The translations under genes and the position numbers were made by a program. Under the pieces are notes generated by a model, which searched no databases, was not told the DNA's origin, and saw only the letters and a program-made list of their open reading frames with translations. Shown here one piece after another: positions 1 to 13,600 of a stretch of DNA of 64,000 nt (position 1 is its first letter; the number at the start of each line of letters is the position of its first letter). Origin of the DNA: Macrostomum hystrix (taxonomy: Eukaryota; Platyhelminthes; Macrostomidae); the NCBI GenBank assembly GCA_950097015.1, contig CATNEN010000037.1, forward strand, positions 1,054,001 to 1,118,000, read 5' to 3'.

Positions 1-570
1 AACTGGTGTGGTTTCACCGTGACCCAAGTCACACTGGCATATAACTGATGCGGTTTCACCATGACCCAAGTCACACTCGCATATAACTGGTGTGGTTTCA
101 CCGTGACCCAAGTCACACTGGCATATAACTGATGCGGTTTCACCATGACCCAAGTCACACTCGCATATAACTGGTGTGGTTTCACCATGACCCAAGTCAC
201 ACTCGCATAGAACTGATGTGGTTTCACCATGACCCAAGTCACACTGGCATAGAACTGGTGTGGTTTCACCATGACCCAAGTCACACTCGCATAGAACTGA
301 TGTGGTTTCACCATGACCCAAGTCACACTGGCATAGAACTGGTGTGGTTTCACCATGACCCAAGTCACACTCGCATATAACTGGTGTGGTTTCACCGTGA
401 CCCAAGTCACACTCGCATAGAACTGGTGTGGTTTCACCATGACCCAAGTCACACTCGCGTAGAACTGGTGTGGTTTCACCATGACCCAAGTCACACTCGC
501 ATAGAACTGGTGTGGTTTCACCGTGACCCAAGTCACACTCGCATATAACTGGTGTGGTTTCACCATGACC
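1..570. repeat. 42-bp minisatellite, about 13.5 copies
   Basis: Tandem units of 42 bp, each with a tggtttcacc(g/a)tgaccc core followed by aagtcacact(g/c)gcata. Copies differ at a few fixed positions (gtg/atg, ggc/cgc, tat/tag). The array runs off the left window edge and ends abruptly at gaccc. Confidence 0.97.
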
Positions 571-1941
571 CGTGGTGGAATATGGGAATTTTTTTACTTC
601 GTATTAGGTTAATTAGATAAATTGGAAGTAACTAAAAGCCACTAAAGGGGGTCCTTATTGCCAGTAATAATTTTATAGGCAGCTAAATTTTCTGTATCAA
701 AACATTCGGTCAATAGACCCTTACACTTACGATGTTATGGCTTCACTATTTCGCATCTTAAGTTGTTGGGATATGTCGATAAGTTTAAATTTCGGTTTTT
801 ATACTGATTTGTGTCCAATTCCGTCTAGTATAATCGTAGGTCCTTCCCTAAAAGTTAAATATCCAGATTTGTCTGACCACAATAAATGTCAGAGAATATA
901 CTAGACTTTAGCAGCAGTGTTAATTAAACTACGCGGGTCCCATGGTATCCGCATTCCAATCGATGCCATTAATTTAGCTGGTTAGAATCTTCATCCAAGC
1001 AACTTGATTTGCTAATCAATTATTGATCTTTGAACATTTCGTACTCTTACTTTTACGACGAGAATGACTATGACTAATTTGTGAGCAAGTTCATTGGCTG
1101 CTGGTCTGTCAGATAATTTGGCCAGGAGAGTCAGTGAAGTGAAGCTGTAATATCTTCACATGTGCACACAGTATCGCATCCTTACTTTAAACAGTTTTCA
1201 TAGTCGGATCATTGCAAACCACAGAACTAAACAGATAGACAGAAAGGTCCGACTAAAATTCATATAAAAGTTATAAAACTGATCAACTCTACTTGAAATT
1301 ATTAATCAGATCGTTTGGTCGGGTCTCCGCCCAGTGGTTCCGCTGCTGGCGCTGCTTCCTATACTCAACCTAAATCCCAATCATGCTCCCCAAACCCGCT
1401 TCCAAGCAAACAGATCCCCTTCAGGCAACACGATATCCCCGGAGCAATTATCTTTGACAGTCCGCGGCTGAAATATTCTTCGACAAAAAATGGTCTCCCA
1501 GCACAACTGCGGACTGCCTAGCGACAGCTATGCTCAGGCACGACCCGCCTACGACGACTGTCGCTGTGGCGCACAGAATACGAGCTCGGGACTGACTCAC
1601 TGACTCAGTGTAGCTGTGGCTAGACCAGCTCAGGGCAATTGAACATTATCCTAGGACTTACGGGCCTGCCGCAACTAGCCAAGAATCGAGACTTGAGTGC
1701 TCAAAACCTGCTCTACTTCTAGGCCTGAGCACAGCACAGCATATATATCTAATTATGAGGATGAATCTATGGGGGGGCTTTCGGATAGCAGAATTTGAGA
1801 AGGATAGTAGGATCTGCGAGCCAATTCTGAAAACTGTGTGACTGCGACAGAAGTGCAACACGTTCACTCCTTCTCCTTCGTAAATAATAGGGAGATAGAA
1901 GGAGCAGGGTGGAAGATTCATTTGAACATGTGGCGCTGATT
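571..1941. other. Unique sequence with no recognised gene
   Basis: Mostly AT-rich non-repetitive sequence. A moderately GC-rich patch at 1310-1530 has a short open frame, but no domain or convincing splice pair was recognised. By position this may be intron of the channel gene whose exon follows at 2463. Confidence 0.5.
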
Positions 1942-2144
1942 TACTTCGCTTCCCGTAGATTTCACTTCCAATAGATTTCCCTTTACATATATTTCACTTC
2001 ACAAAGTTTTCACTTCACATATATTTCACTTCCCCTAGATTTCACTTCCCATAGATTTCACTTCCCATAGATTTCACTTCCCATAAATTTTACTTCCCAT
2101 AGATTTCACTTCCCATAGATTTCACATCTCGTAGATTTCACTTG
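1942..2144. repeat. 16-bp minisatellite (atagatttcacttccc)
   Basis: About 12 imperfect copies of atagatttcacttccc, more diverged at both ends. It ends about 320 nt upstream of the channel exon at 2463. Confidence 0.93.
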
Positions 2145-2282
2145 AAATAATCAATTCCTTAATAAAGCGCATTGTAGTTTATGAAATCAATTATTATTTT
2201 AAATTATTTAAATCAACTGGAAGTGAATAAATAAAAAATAGACTTCCAAATATCCCTAGTCCCCTCCAAAAATCCATCCCCA

Positions 2283-2386
2283 TTCTCATGCGAAATGGGC
2301 AGAACTGCCTCCTTGCTGGCTGCGGATCAAGTGTCACCAAATGATGTGCCACTGCCCACTGCCCGCAGCCCATTATTAATATTGTT
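2283..2386 (+). mobile_element. SINE family B fragment (3' body/tail)
   Basis: The segment around ccttgctggctgcgg through gatgtgccactgcccgcagccc matches, in reverse complement, the tail of the fuller element at 35905-36238. It is followed by an AT-rich end, as expected for a SINE 3' end. No tRNA head is present here. Confidence 0.7.
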
Positions 2387-2462
2387 TTATTATTATCCCC
2401 GCATACCATTCTGATCCCCATCCTATCCCCATACTTATCCCAATCCTTATCCTGACCCGCAG

Positions 2463-5400
2463 GTTGAACTTCCGCAGCCTCCTGCGCAGCGAGTGCGCCG
2501 ATCTTCGACGCAAGCGATGCGACTCGCTGACCTGGGAGCTGGGCAAACAGCGCGAGATGTACAGGGAGATGTGGGCTGAGACCGCCAATCCCGCCAGGAT
2601 GGCCTTCATCAGGGCCGCGCTGCAGGACATTGCGTAAGACTTGCCGGCAATATGATTCTCAAGCCATTGTCCCAAGTTCTTGGCAAAATCAACATATTTA
2701 TCTTCCCATATGCAATCAAAATTTTGAAAGCCCATTCCAATACTCACTTGCAACCCCCATCCTCATTCTTATCCCCGTCCACACCAAAATCCTATCCACA
2801 CCCATCCTTACTTTCATCCTATTCCCATCCCTATCTCTATTCAAATCCCACCAATCCGTCATACCCATCCCCACCACCCATAACAGTCCCCATCCCCATT
2901 CCCATCCCCACCCATCGCTATTCCCATCCCCATCCCATTCCCATCCACACCAATACTTATTCCCATCCCCATCCCCATCCCCATCCACACCAATACTTAT
3001 TCCCATCCCCATCCCCATCCCCATCCACACCAATACTTATTCCCATCCCCATCCCCATCCCCATCCCCATCCCGTTCCATCCCTATTTCCATACCCATCC
3101 CCACCAATCCCCATCCTCATCCCCACCAATCCCCATCCCCATCCCCACCAATCCCCATCCCCATTCCCATCCCCATTCGCAATCCCATCCCCATTCCCAT
3201 CCCCACCCATCCCCATCGCCATTCCCATTCCTATTCCCATCACACCCATCCCTATTCCCATCCCCATTCCCATCCCCATTCCCATCCCCATTCCCATCCC
3301 CACCCATCCCTTACCCCATCCCCATTCCCATTCCCATCCCCATTCCCATCCCCACCCATCCCTTTCCCCATACCCATCCCCACCACCCATCACAGTCCCC
3401 ATCCCATTCCTAAATTAATCCCCATTCCATCACATCGCCATTTTCTTCCCATCCTCATATTGGCCGCGTATAATTAGATGGTGATCGATGTTTTTGGAAA
3501 ACAATTCTGGGTAACATGCAAATAAGAGAGTGTAGCAAGTTTTCCAACCACCCCCCGCACTTTTAGAAAATCCCATTTATTCACCCGGCATGAAAAATTC
3601 CAGAAAAATTCAAATCTGAAATATACGGATTCCAAAGCTTTATTCCATCTATGTTAAGCCGAACAAATCATTTTCGATGCTTCGATCCATAGTGAAATCT
3701 GCAGTGTTGAAAATTCACAGTTAACGTCTGCTTTCTCTCTTCCACTCTTTTTTCATTCTTTTTCTTGCTCGCGGGACGACTTTTTTTAAGTTTCTATTTT
3801 CTCATCATCAGGCCTGTGGTGAGCAGAGTCCGATGCACTTTTAACTAGGCATCCTGGCTTTTTTTAAATTTTGTCCGAGGAGTGTGATAGAAAGATTTTC
3901 TAAAAGAAAATTTCTGCATCATGGGGGGTAATGAGATTGCTCGCCCCATCATTACTTAGTGTCTGTGCTTTGAATTCAATTATAAAAGCGTATGCAGAAA
4001 TAATATTGAGAGAGTGTCCCCGGACAGTGAGAAGGTGGGCAGGAAAATAATGGGGGTGTAAAAGGAAGCAAGGTTGAGAGTAGGAGTGGGGAAAAGTGTC
4101 TTGTGACAAAATTATATATAATATCTTGGGGAATATGTATACACTCACACGCACACACACACACGCACACACACGCTCGTACACACACTGACACTAATCA
4201 GTGTTTAGCCCAGAAGTTGTGTTTCCTTGATCGATTGGTCCAAGAACGCCATTGACCGCGCCGATATAAAAACAACTAGGCCGGAGCATTTACCCACCTC
4301 ATTCCAAGGCCTTGAAGATTTATATTCGTTTGCATGTGGCACTGAATGAAGCAGCTCTGTCTAGTGATTTATGGTGACTGCCTGATCGCACCAAGAATTA
4401 GTTTGTGTCCATCCTAGTGCAGCCTCCTCTCGCTGCATTCACTCACTCTCTAGTCACTGAACAGCTGAGTGACAGTGTGCGAACAATGTGCTTCTTGGCT
4501 CACCTAGGGATATGGGGATAGGGATGGGGATGGGATGGGAATGGGATGGGGATGGGGATGGGATGGGGGTGGGGATGGGGATGGGGATGGAATGGGGATG
4601 GGGATGGGGATGGGGATGGGGATGGGGATGGGGATGGGGATGGGAATGGGTGGAGGATGGCAATGGGGATGGAGTGGAGGATGGCAATGGGAATGGGTGG
4701 AGGATGGCAATGGGGATGGAGTGGAGGATGGAATGGGGATGGAGTGGAGGATGGAATGGCGATGGAGTGGAGGATGGCAATGGGGATGGGGTGCAGGATG
4801 GCAATGGGGATGGGGTGGAGGATGGGAATGGGGATGGGGTGGAGGATGTCAATGGGGATGGGGTGGAGGATGGGAATGGGGATGGGGTGGAGGATGTCAA
4901 TGGGGATGGGGTGGAGGATGGGAATGGGGATGGGGTGGAGGATGTCAATGGGGATGGGGTGGAGGATGGGAATGGGGATGGGGTGGAGGATGTCAATGGG
5001 GATGGGGTGCAGGATGGCAATGGGGATGGGGTGGAGGATGACAATGTGGATGGGGTGGAGGATGACAATGGGGATGGGGTGGAGGATGGGAATGGGGATG
5101 GGGTGGAGGATGTCAATGGGGATGGAGTGGAGGATGGGAATGGGGATGGGGTGGAGGATGTCAATGGGGATGGGGTGCAGGATGGCAATGGGGATGGGGT
5201 GGAGGATGACAATGTGGATGGGGTGGAGGATGACAATGGGGATGGGGTGCAGGATGGCAATGGGGATGGGGTGGAGGATGACAATGTGGATGGGGTGGAG
5301 GATGACAATGGGGATGGGGTGCAGGATGGCAATGGGGATGGGGTGGAGGATGACAATGTGGATGGGGTGGAGGATGACAATGTGGATGGGGTGGAGGATG

Positions 5401-6883
5401 ACAATGTGGATGGGGTGGAGGATGGCAATGGGGATGGGGTGGAGGATCGGAATGGGGATGGGGTGGAGGATGTCAATGGGGATGGAGTGGAGGATGGAAT
5501 GGGGATGGAGTGGACGATGACAATGTGGATGGGGTGCAGGCTGTTTAGCTTAGAACATCCAAGGAATAATTCAGAGGCTGTAAGAACCACATGCGTGGAA
5601 GTGAATTAGTTGCTGGCTAGATAATTATACAAAATGCAAAATGGTTAGCGGAAGCACTAAAATTTCATCCGCCAGCTGAAGAAGGCTGACAGCTGAATAA
5701 AACAGAAAATTGTGCGTCAGCAAGAAACGGTTATAAAATTTAGCTGCCAAAATGATAAGCCCAATCCCCATTGCACACCCCCTTAGCAACCCAGCAATCC
5801 CATTGGGAAATCCAGGAAACAGGCAGATAGATAGCAGTCAGTGAGAGCACCTACTGGGGCGGACTTTGTCTAACAGGATGCTTCGTTTTCCCCGGAGATT
5901 GGCGGTCACGTCAGCGCTGGAGTGCTGATGCCAGTCAAGCGGGAACAACAGAAAAGGCTCCCAGATAAATAGAAGCCTAGGGATAAATGCGGGGGATTAA
6001 GTGATTTCACACTCGCGAATCTGGTTTGTTTTTCTTATTCCATAAGTCGCCACTTGTTTTTAGACAAGCCTAGCTAAGCTGTGGCAGATCAACCACTATC
6101 ACACTAATGGACTTGGCTAGCCATTGAGTACTGCTTTGACATAGCTAAGGATGAATCTCATTTGCTTGGATAAAACTGAAAATATTCATAATCCTCTCTT
6201 TGAGAATATAAAACACATCCCAATCCTGTTATCAAGATCCCGATCCTGTTATCAAGATCCCAATCCTGTTATCAAGATCCCAATCCTGTTATCAAGATCC
6301 CAATCGTGTTATCAAGATCCCAATCCTGTTATCATCGTGATCCCAATCCTCTCATCGTGATCCCATTAATCTTATTGAGATCCCAATCCTCTCATCGAGA
6401 TCCCAATCCTCTCATCACGATCCGAATCCCTTCATTAAAATCTAAATCTGAAGGTCACCTAGCAGATCCCATTGCTGATCCCTAAACAATGCTTCTTCTT
6501 TCCTCCCTTCCAGTCCAACAAAGGCAACTGATAGCATGGACATGGCCACTGTGCTGCGCCATATTCGCTTGGAGATCAGCAATCTGATCCTGGTGGCAGC
6601 CAAGGACAAAGGCGACCTAGTTGTAGAGGAACCGGAATTCCCAGCCTCCCAGTTGCTATCCGACATTGGCGGCTTGATGGGGCTGTACCTGGGGGTGTCA
6701 GTGATTGGCCTGTGCGAGTTTATGGCCGTGCTAGTCCTGCTAGCCAAATTCGGAGCCTTGACTTGGTGCCCCTCGCGTTCGGAGAATGCCCGGCCGAAGC
6801 GAAACGGCCAACCTGTTGGGTGCAGACGGGCTGGCGATGAGCCGGACTTCTCTTACAAGTGTCCGAGTAGGAGGCCGATTGCG

Positions 6884-6920
<37 letters not shown>

Positions 6921-7048
6921 TCGAGCCAACAGAACCGAGTTTGTTGTCTATAACCAGATCGAAGACTCTCTACTCCAGCGATGATTTCTTTACAGACGGA
7001 GTGGCTGTCCCAATGACACCGGATATCGGTGTCAACAGCAGCAGCTGA
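2463..7048 (+). CDS. DEG/ENaC (amiloride-sensitive sodium channel) family subunit, last two exons
   Basis: Two exons (2463-2633 and 6514-7048) join in phase: the first ends with GC before gtaaga, and the T after cttccag completes an Ala codon. The join encodes the last ~234 residues of a degenerin/epithelial sodium channel subunit, a trimeric plasma-membrane cation channel. The first exon has paired cysteines and a charged helix-like stretch, as in the extracellular region before TM2. The second contains SQLLSDIGGLMGLYLGVS, the family's signature before and in TM2, including the G-x-S selectivity filter, followed by a hydrophobic run with the conserved acidic residue (LCEF). The cytoplasmic tail has an 11-Gln run and ends at TGA. 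N-terminal exons with TM1 lie upstream, outside the window or unrecognised. The family call is firm; the ligand and subclass cannot be told. Confidence 0.88.
2752..3440. repeat. C-rich hexamer array (CCCATC/CCCATT)n in the channel intron
   Basis: Degenerate ccccatccccattcccatcc repeats begin about 115 nt after the donor at 2634. The array is the reverse complement, in sequence type, of the G-rich array at 4505-5535 in the same intron. Confidence 0.95.
3441..4139. other. Intronic unique sequence between the C-rich and G-rich arrays
   Basis: AT-rich channel-intron sequence. No exon with paired splice sites was seen. Confidence 0.5.
4140..4194. repeat. (CA)n microsatellite, interrupted
   Basis: Alternating cacacgcacacacac over about 55 nt. 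Confidence 0.95.
4505..5535. repeat. G-rich array: GGGGAT hexamers grading into a 24-bp unit
   Basis: 4505-4650 is mostly (ggggat)n. From about 4650 the unit becomes a 24-mer carrying ggggatggggtggaggatg plus a variable caat-type linker (ggcaat, gtcaat, gacaat). G-runs recur every 6 nt or so on the sense strand of the channel intron, so G-quadruplex formation is plausible. The frame is open on both strands only because the unit lacks stops. Confidence 0.96.
5536..6214. other. Intronic unique sequence
   Basis: Part of the channel intron, with no coding signal recognised. Confidence 0.5.
6215..6444. repeat. 20-bp minisatellite (gatcccaatcctgttatcaa)
   Basis: About six good copies of gatcccaatcctgttatcaa, then degenerate copies with ctctcatcgtga. 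The array ends about 70 nt before the acceptor of the last channel exon at 6514. Confidence 0.93.
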
Positions 7049-7220
7049 CTGCCCTGAACGCTCCCGGCTCCGTGTGTTGTCCACCATATTGTTATTAACT
7101 GTTCATTTTGATCTGTGATTTGTGATTCCTGTCTGCTTCTGAATTAGAAATTTTATGCCATGCTCAAAGTCAGTTTGATGCAAATCGCGTTACAAAACTT
7201 ATAATGCTTGTATCACTCAC

Positions 7221-7383
7221 GACTCTTTCTGATTGGTTCGGTCATATGATCATGACTCTTTCTGATTGGTTCGGTCATATGATCATGACTCTTTCTGATT
7301 GGTTCGGTCATATGATCATGACTCTTTCTGATTGGTTCGGTCATATGATTCATTACTCTTTCTGATTGATTATTTCATGTGAT
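7221..7383. repeat. 33-bp repeat, four copies plus partial, downstream of the channel stop codon
   Basis: Each copy contains gactctttctgattggttcg and ends in the near-palindrome tcatatgatcat. It lies 173 nt after the TGA at 7048, so it probably falls in or just beyond the 3' UTR. Confidence 0.92.
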
Positions 7384-7639
7384 TTAATCCCATTCTTTGA
7401 AAGCTTCAATCCATGTCAATCAATTTTACTCCCTGCATTACATATGTTAATATACTCTTAGAATAAGTAAGAAGTTCTATAAAATAACCTAATTGCTTGC
7501 ATGCAGAAAATATTATTAATTTTCTCACGAATCTCTAAAATCGAGGAAGACAATTAGTAAATGAATGGGTAATTCCTTGCTTCTATGGCAGTAGAACCAC
7601 CTGCTACTCGTACATAGGGTGCGTCGTGTCAGCAAGAAC
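7384..7639. other. Unique AT-rich sequence
   Basis: Between the channel 3' region and the large satellite; nothing recognised. Confidence 0.5.
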
Positions 7640-10600
7640 CGAAGCCAGAATCGAACCAAGAACCATAGCCAGAATCGAACAAAGAAACGTAGATAGAATC
7701 GCACCAAGAACCGTGGCTAGAATCGCGGCGAGAACCGTAACCAGAATTGTCGCAGCTAGAATCGCAGCTAGAATAATAGCTAGAATCGCAGCTAGAATAG
7801 CATGTAGAATCGCAGCTAGAATAACAGGTAGAATCGCAGCTAGAATAATGGTTAGAATCGCAGCTAGAATAATAGCTAGAATCGCAGCTACAATAATAGC
7901 TAGAATCGCAGCTAGAATAACAGCTAGAATCGCAGCTAGAATAATGGCTAGAATCACAGCTAGAATAATAGCTAGAATCGCAGCTAGAATAAAAGCTAGA
8001 ATCGCAGCTAGAATAATAGCTAGAATCACAGCTAGAAAAATAGCTAGAATCGCAGCTAGAATAGCAGGTAAAATCGCAGCTAGAATAATAGCTAGAATCG
8101 CAGCTAGAATATTAGCTAGAATAGCAGCTAGAATAATAGCTAGAATCGCAGCTAGAATAATAGCTAGAATCGCAGCTAGAATAATAGCTAGAATCGCAGC
8201 TAGAATAGCAGGTAGAATCGCAGCTAGAATAACAGGTAGAATCACAGCTAGAATAATAGCTAGAATCGCAGCTAGAATAGCAGGTAAAATCGCAGCTAGA
8301 ATAATAGGTAGAATCGCAGCTAGAATAATGGTTAGAATCGCAGCTACAATAATAGCTAGAATCGCAGCTAGAATAATAGCTAGAATCGCAGCTAGAATAA
8401 CGGTTAGAATCGCAGCTAGAATAACAGCTAGAATCGCAGCTAGAATAATAGCTAGAATCGCAGCTAGAATAGCAGGTAGAATCGCAGCTAGAATAATAGC
8501 TAGAATCGCAGCTAGAATAATGGTTAGAATTGCAGCTAGAATAATAGCTAGAATCGCAGCTACAATAATAGCTAGAATCGCAGCTAGAATAACAGCTAGA
8601 ATCGCAGCTAGAATAATGGCTAGAATCACAGCTAGAAAAATGGCTAGAGTCGCAGCTAGAATAACAGGTAGAATCACAGCTAGAATAATGGCTAGAATCG
8701 CAGCTAGAATAATAGCTAGAATCGCAGCTAGAAAAATGGCTAGAATCGCAGCTAGAATAATAGCTAGAATCGCAGCTAGAATAATGGTAAGAATCGCAGC
8801 TAGAATAATAGCTAGAATCGCAGCTAGAATAATAGCTAGAATCGCAATTAGAATAACAGCTAGAATCGCAGCTAGAATAATAGCTAGAATCGCAGCTAGA
8901 ATAATGGTAAGAATCGCAGCTAGAATAATAGCTAGAATCGCAGCTAGAATAATAGCTAGAATCGCAATTAGAATAACAGCTAGAATCGCAGCTAGAATAA
9001 TAGCTAGAATCGCAGCTAGAATAATAGCTAGAATCGCAGCTAGAATAATAGCTAGAATCACAGCTAGAAAAATAGCTAGAATCGCAGCTAGAATAACAGG
9101 TAGAATCACAGCTAGAATAATAGCTAGAATCGCAGCTAGAAGAGCAGGTAGAATCGCAGCTAGAATAACAGGTAGAATCGCAGCTAGAAAAATGGCTAGA
9201 GTCGCAGGTAGAATAATAGCTAGACTCGCAGCTAGAATAACAGGAAGAATCACAGCTAGAAAAATGGCTAGAATCGCAGCTAGAATAGTAGCTAGAATCG
9301 CAGCTAGAATAATAGCTAGAATCGCAGCTAGAATAAAAGCTAGAATCGCAGCTAGAATAATAGCTAGAATCACAGCTAGAAAAATAGCTAGAATCGCAGC
9401 TAGAATAACAGGTAGAATCACAGCTAGAATAATAGCTAGAATCGCAGCTAGAATAGCAGGTAGAATCGCAGCTAGAATAATAGCTAGAATCGCAGCTAGA
9501 ATAATGGTTAGAATTGCAGCTAGAATAATAGCTAGAATCGCAGCTACAATAATAGCTAGAATCGCAGCTAGAATAACAGCTAGAATCGCAGCTAGAATAA
9601 TAGCTAGAATCGCAATTAGAATAACAGCTAGAATCGCAGCTAGAATAATAGCTAGAATCGCAGCTAGAATAATGGTAAGAATCGCAGCTAGAATAATAGC
9701 TAGAATCGCAGCTAGAATAATAGCTAGAATCGCAGCTAGAATAACAGGTAGAATCACAGCTAGAATAATAGCTAGAATCGCAGCTAGAATAGCAGGTAGA
9801 ATCGCAGCTAGAATAGCGGGTAGAATCGCAGCTAGAATAATAGCTAGAATCGCAGCTAGAATAATGGCTAGAATCGCAGCTAGAATAACAGGAAGAATCA
9901 CAGCTAGAAAAATGGCTAGAATCGCAGCTAGAATAGTAGCTAGAATCGCAGCTAGAATAATAGCTAGAATCGCAGCTAGAATAAAAGCTAGAATCGCAGC
10001 TAGAATAATAGCTAGAATCACAGCTAGAAAAATAGCTAGAATCGCAGCTAGAATAACAGGTAGAATCACAGCTAGAATAATAGCTAGAATCGCAGCTAGA
10101 ATAATGGTTAGAATCGCAGCTAGAATAATACCTAGAATCGCAGCTACAATAATAGCTAGAATCGCAGCTAGAATAACAGCTAGAATCGCAGCTAGAATAA
10201 TGGCTAGAATCGCAGCTAGAATAATGGCTAGAATCACAGCTAGAAAAATGGCTAGAATCACAGCTAGAATAATGGTTAGAATTGCAGCTAGAATAATAGC
10301 TAGAATCGCAGCTAGAATAATAGCTAGAATCGCAGCTACAATAATAGCTAGAATCGCAGCTAGAATAACAGCTAGAATCGCAGCTAGAATAATGGCTAGA
10401 ATCGCAGCTAGAATAATGGCTAGAATCACAGCTAGAATAATGGCTAGAATCGCAGCTAGAATAATGGCTAGAATCGCAGCTAGAATAATGGCTAGAATCA
10501 CAGCTAGAAAAATGGCTAGAATCACAGCTAGAATAATGGTTAGAATTGCAGCTAGAATAATAGCTAGAATCGCAGCTAGAATAATAGCTAGAATCGCAGC

Positions 10601-13600
10601 TAGAATAATAGCTAGAATCGCAGCTAGAATAACAGGTAGAATCGCAGCTAGAATAACAGGTAGAATCGCAGCTAGAATAATGGCTAGAGTCGCAGGTAGA
10701 ATAATAGCTAGAATCGCAGCTAGAATAATGGTAAGAATCGCAGCTAGAATAAAAGCTAGAATCGCAGCTAGAATAATAGCTAGAATCGCAATTAGAATAA
10801 CAGCTAGAATCGCAGCTAGAATAATAGCTAGAATCGCAGCTAGAATAATGGTAAGAATCGCAGCTAGAATAATAGCTAGAATCGCAGCTAGAATAATAGC
10901 TAGAATCGCAATTAGAATAACAGCTAGAATCGCAGCTAGAATAATAGCTAGAATCGCAGCTAGAATAATGGTAAGAATCGCAGCTAGAAAAAAAGCTAGA
11001 ATCGCAATTAGAATAACAGCTAGAATCGCAGCTAGAATAATAGCTAGAATCGCAGCTAGAATAATAGCTAGAATCGCAGCTAGAATAATAGCTAGAATCA
11101 CAGCTAGAAAAATAGCTAGAATCGCAGCTAGAATAACAGGTAGAATCACAGCTAGAATAATAGCTAGAATCGCAGCTAGAATAGCAGGTAGAATCGCAGC
11201 TAGAATAACAGGTAGAATCGCAGCTAGAAAAATGGCTAGAGTCGCAGGTAGAATAATAGCTAGAATCGCAGCTAGAATAAAAGCTAGAATCGCAGCTAGA
11301 ATAATAGCTAGAATCACAGCTAGAAAAATAGCTAGAATCGCAGCTAGAATAACAGGTAGAATCACAGCTAGAATAATAGCTAGAATCGCAGCTAGAATAG
11401 CAGGTAGAATCGCAGCTAGAATAATAGCTAGAATCGCAGCTAGAATAATGGTTAGAATTGCAGCTAGAATAATAGCTAGAATCGCAGCTACAATAATAGC
11501 TAGAATCGCAGCTAGAATAACAGCTAGAATCGCAGCTAGAATAATGGCTAGAATCACAGCTAGAATAATGGCTAGAATCGCAGCTAGAATAATGGCTAGA
11601 ATCACAGCTAGAATAATGGCTAGAATCACAGCTAGAATAATGGCTAGAATCGCAGCTAGAATAATGGCTAGAATCGCAGCTAGAATAATGGCTAGAATCA
11701 CAGCTAGAATAATGGCTAGAATCACAGCTAGAATAATGGCTAGAATCGCAGCTAGAATAACAGCTAGAATCGCAGCTAGAATAATAGCTAGAATCGCAAT
11801 TAGAATAACAGCTAGAATCGCAGCTAGAATAATAGCTAGAATCGCAGCTAGAATAATGGTAAGAATCGCAGCTAGAATAGTAGCTAGAATCGCAGCTAGA
11901 ATAATAGCTAGAATCGCAATTAGAATAACAGCTAGAATCGCAGCTAGAATAATAGCTAGAATCGCAGCTAGAATAATAGCTAGAATCGCAGCTAGAATAA
12001 TAGCTAGAATCACAGCTAGAAAAATAGCTAGAATCGCAGCTAGAATAACAGGTAGAATCACAGCTAGAATAATAGCTAGAATCGCAGCTAGAATAGCAGG
12101 TAGAATCGCAGCTAGAATAACAGGTAGAATCGCAGCTAGAAAAATGGCTAGAGTCGCAGGTAGAATAATAGCTAGAATCGCAGCTAGAATAACAGGAAGA
12201 ATCACAGCTAGAAAAATGGCTAGAATCGCAGCTAGAATAGTAGCTAGAATCGCAGCTAGAATAATAGCTAGAATCGCAGCTAGAATAAAAGCTAGAATCG
12301 CAGCTAGAATAATAGCTAGAATCACAGCTAGAAAAATAGCTAGAATCGCAGCTAGAATAACAGGTAGAATCACAGCTAGAATAATGGCTAGAATCGCAGC
12401 TAGAATAGCAGGTAGAATCGCAGCTAGAATAATAGCTAGAATCGCAGCTAGAATAATGGTTAGAATTGCAGCTAGAATAATAGCTAGAATCGCAGCTACA
12501 ATAATAGCTAGAATCGCAGCTAGAATAACAGCTAGAATCGCAGCTAGAATAATGGCTAGAATCACAGCTAGAATAATGGCTAGAATCGCAGCTAGAATAA
12601 TGGCTAGAATCACAGCTAGAATAATGGCTAGAATCACAGCTAGAATAATGGCTAGAATCGCAGCTAGAATAATAGCTAGAATCGCAGCTAGAATAAAAGC
12701 TAGAATCGCAGCTAGAATAATAGCTAGAATCACAGCTAGAAAAATAGCTAGAATCGCAGCTAGAATAACAGGTAGAATCACAGCTAGAATAATAGCTAGA
12801 ATCGCAGCTAGAATAATGGTTAGAATCGCAGCTAGAATAATACCTAGAATCGCAGCTACAATAATAGCTAGAATCGCAGCTAGAATAACAGCTAGAATCG
12901 CAGCTAGAATAATGGCTAGAATCGCAGCTAGAATAATGGCTAGAATCACAGCTAGAAAAATGGCTAGAATCACAGCTAGAATAATGGTTAGAATTGCAGC
13001 TAGAATAATAGCTAGAATCGCAGCTAGAATAATAGCTAGAATCGCAGCTACAATAATAGCTAGAATCGCAGCTAGAATAACAGCTAGAATCGCAGCTAGA
13101 ATAATGGCTAGAATCGCAGCTAGAATAATGGCTAGAATCACAGCTAGAATAATGGCTAGAATCGCAGCTAGAATAATGGCTAGAATCGCAGCTAGAATAA
13201 TAGCTAGAATCACAGCTAGAAAAATGGCTAGAATCACAGCTAGAATAATGGTTAGAATTGCAGCTAGAATAATAGCTAGAATCGCAGCTAGAATAATAGC
13301 TAGAATCGCAGCTAGAATAATAGCTAGAATCGCAGCTAGAATAACAGGTAGAATCGCAGCTAGAATAACAGGTAGAATCGCAGCTAGAATAATGGCTAGA
13401 GTCGCAGGTAGAATAATAGCTAGAATCGCAGCTAGAATAATGGTAAGAATCGCAGCTAGAATAAAAGCTAGAATCGCAGCTAGAATAATAGCTAGAATCG
13501 CAATTAGAATAACAGCTAGAATCGCAGCTAGAATAATAGCTAGAATCGCAGCTAGAATAATGGTAAGAATCGTAGCTAGAATAATAGCTAGAATCGCAGC

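Noticed and set aside
1315-1521. Small Ser/Pro-rich protein
   Set aside because: Short frame with no ATG at its start in good context, no domain and no splice support.
4141-4195. Functional Z-DNA regulatory element
   Set aside because: Ordinary short (CA)n microsatellite in an intron; nothing ties it to regulation.
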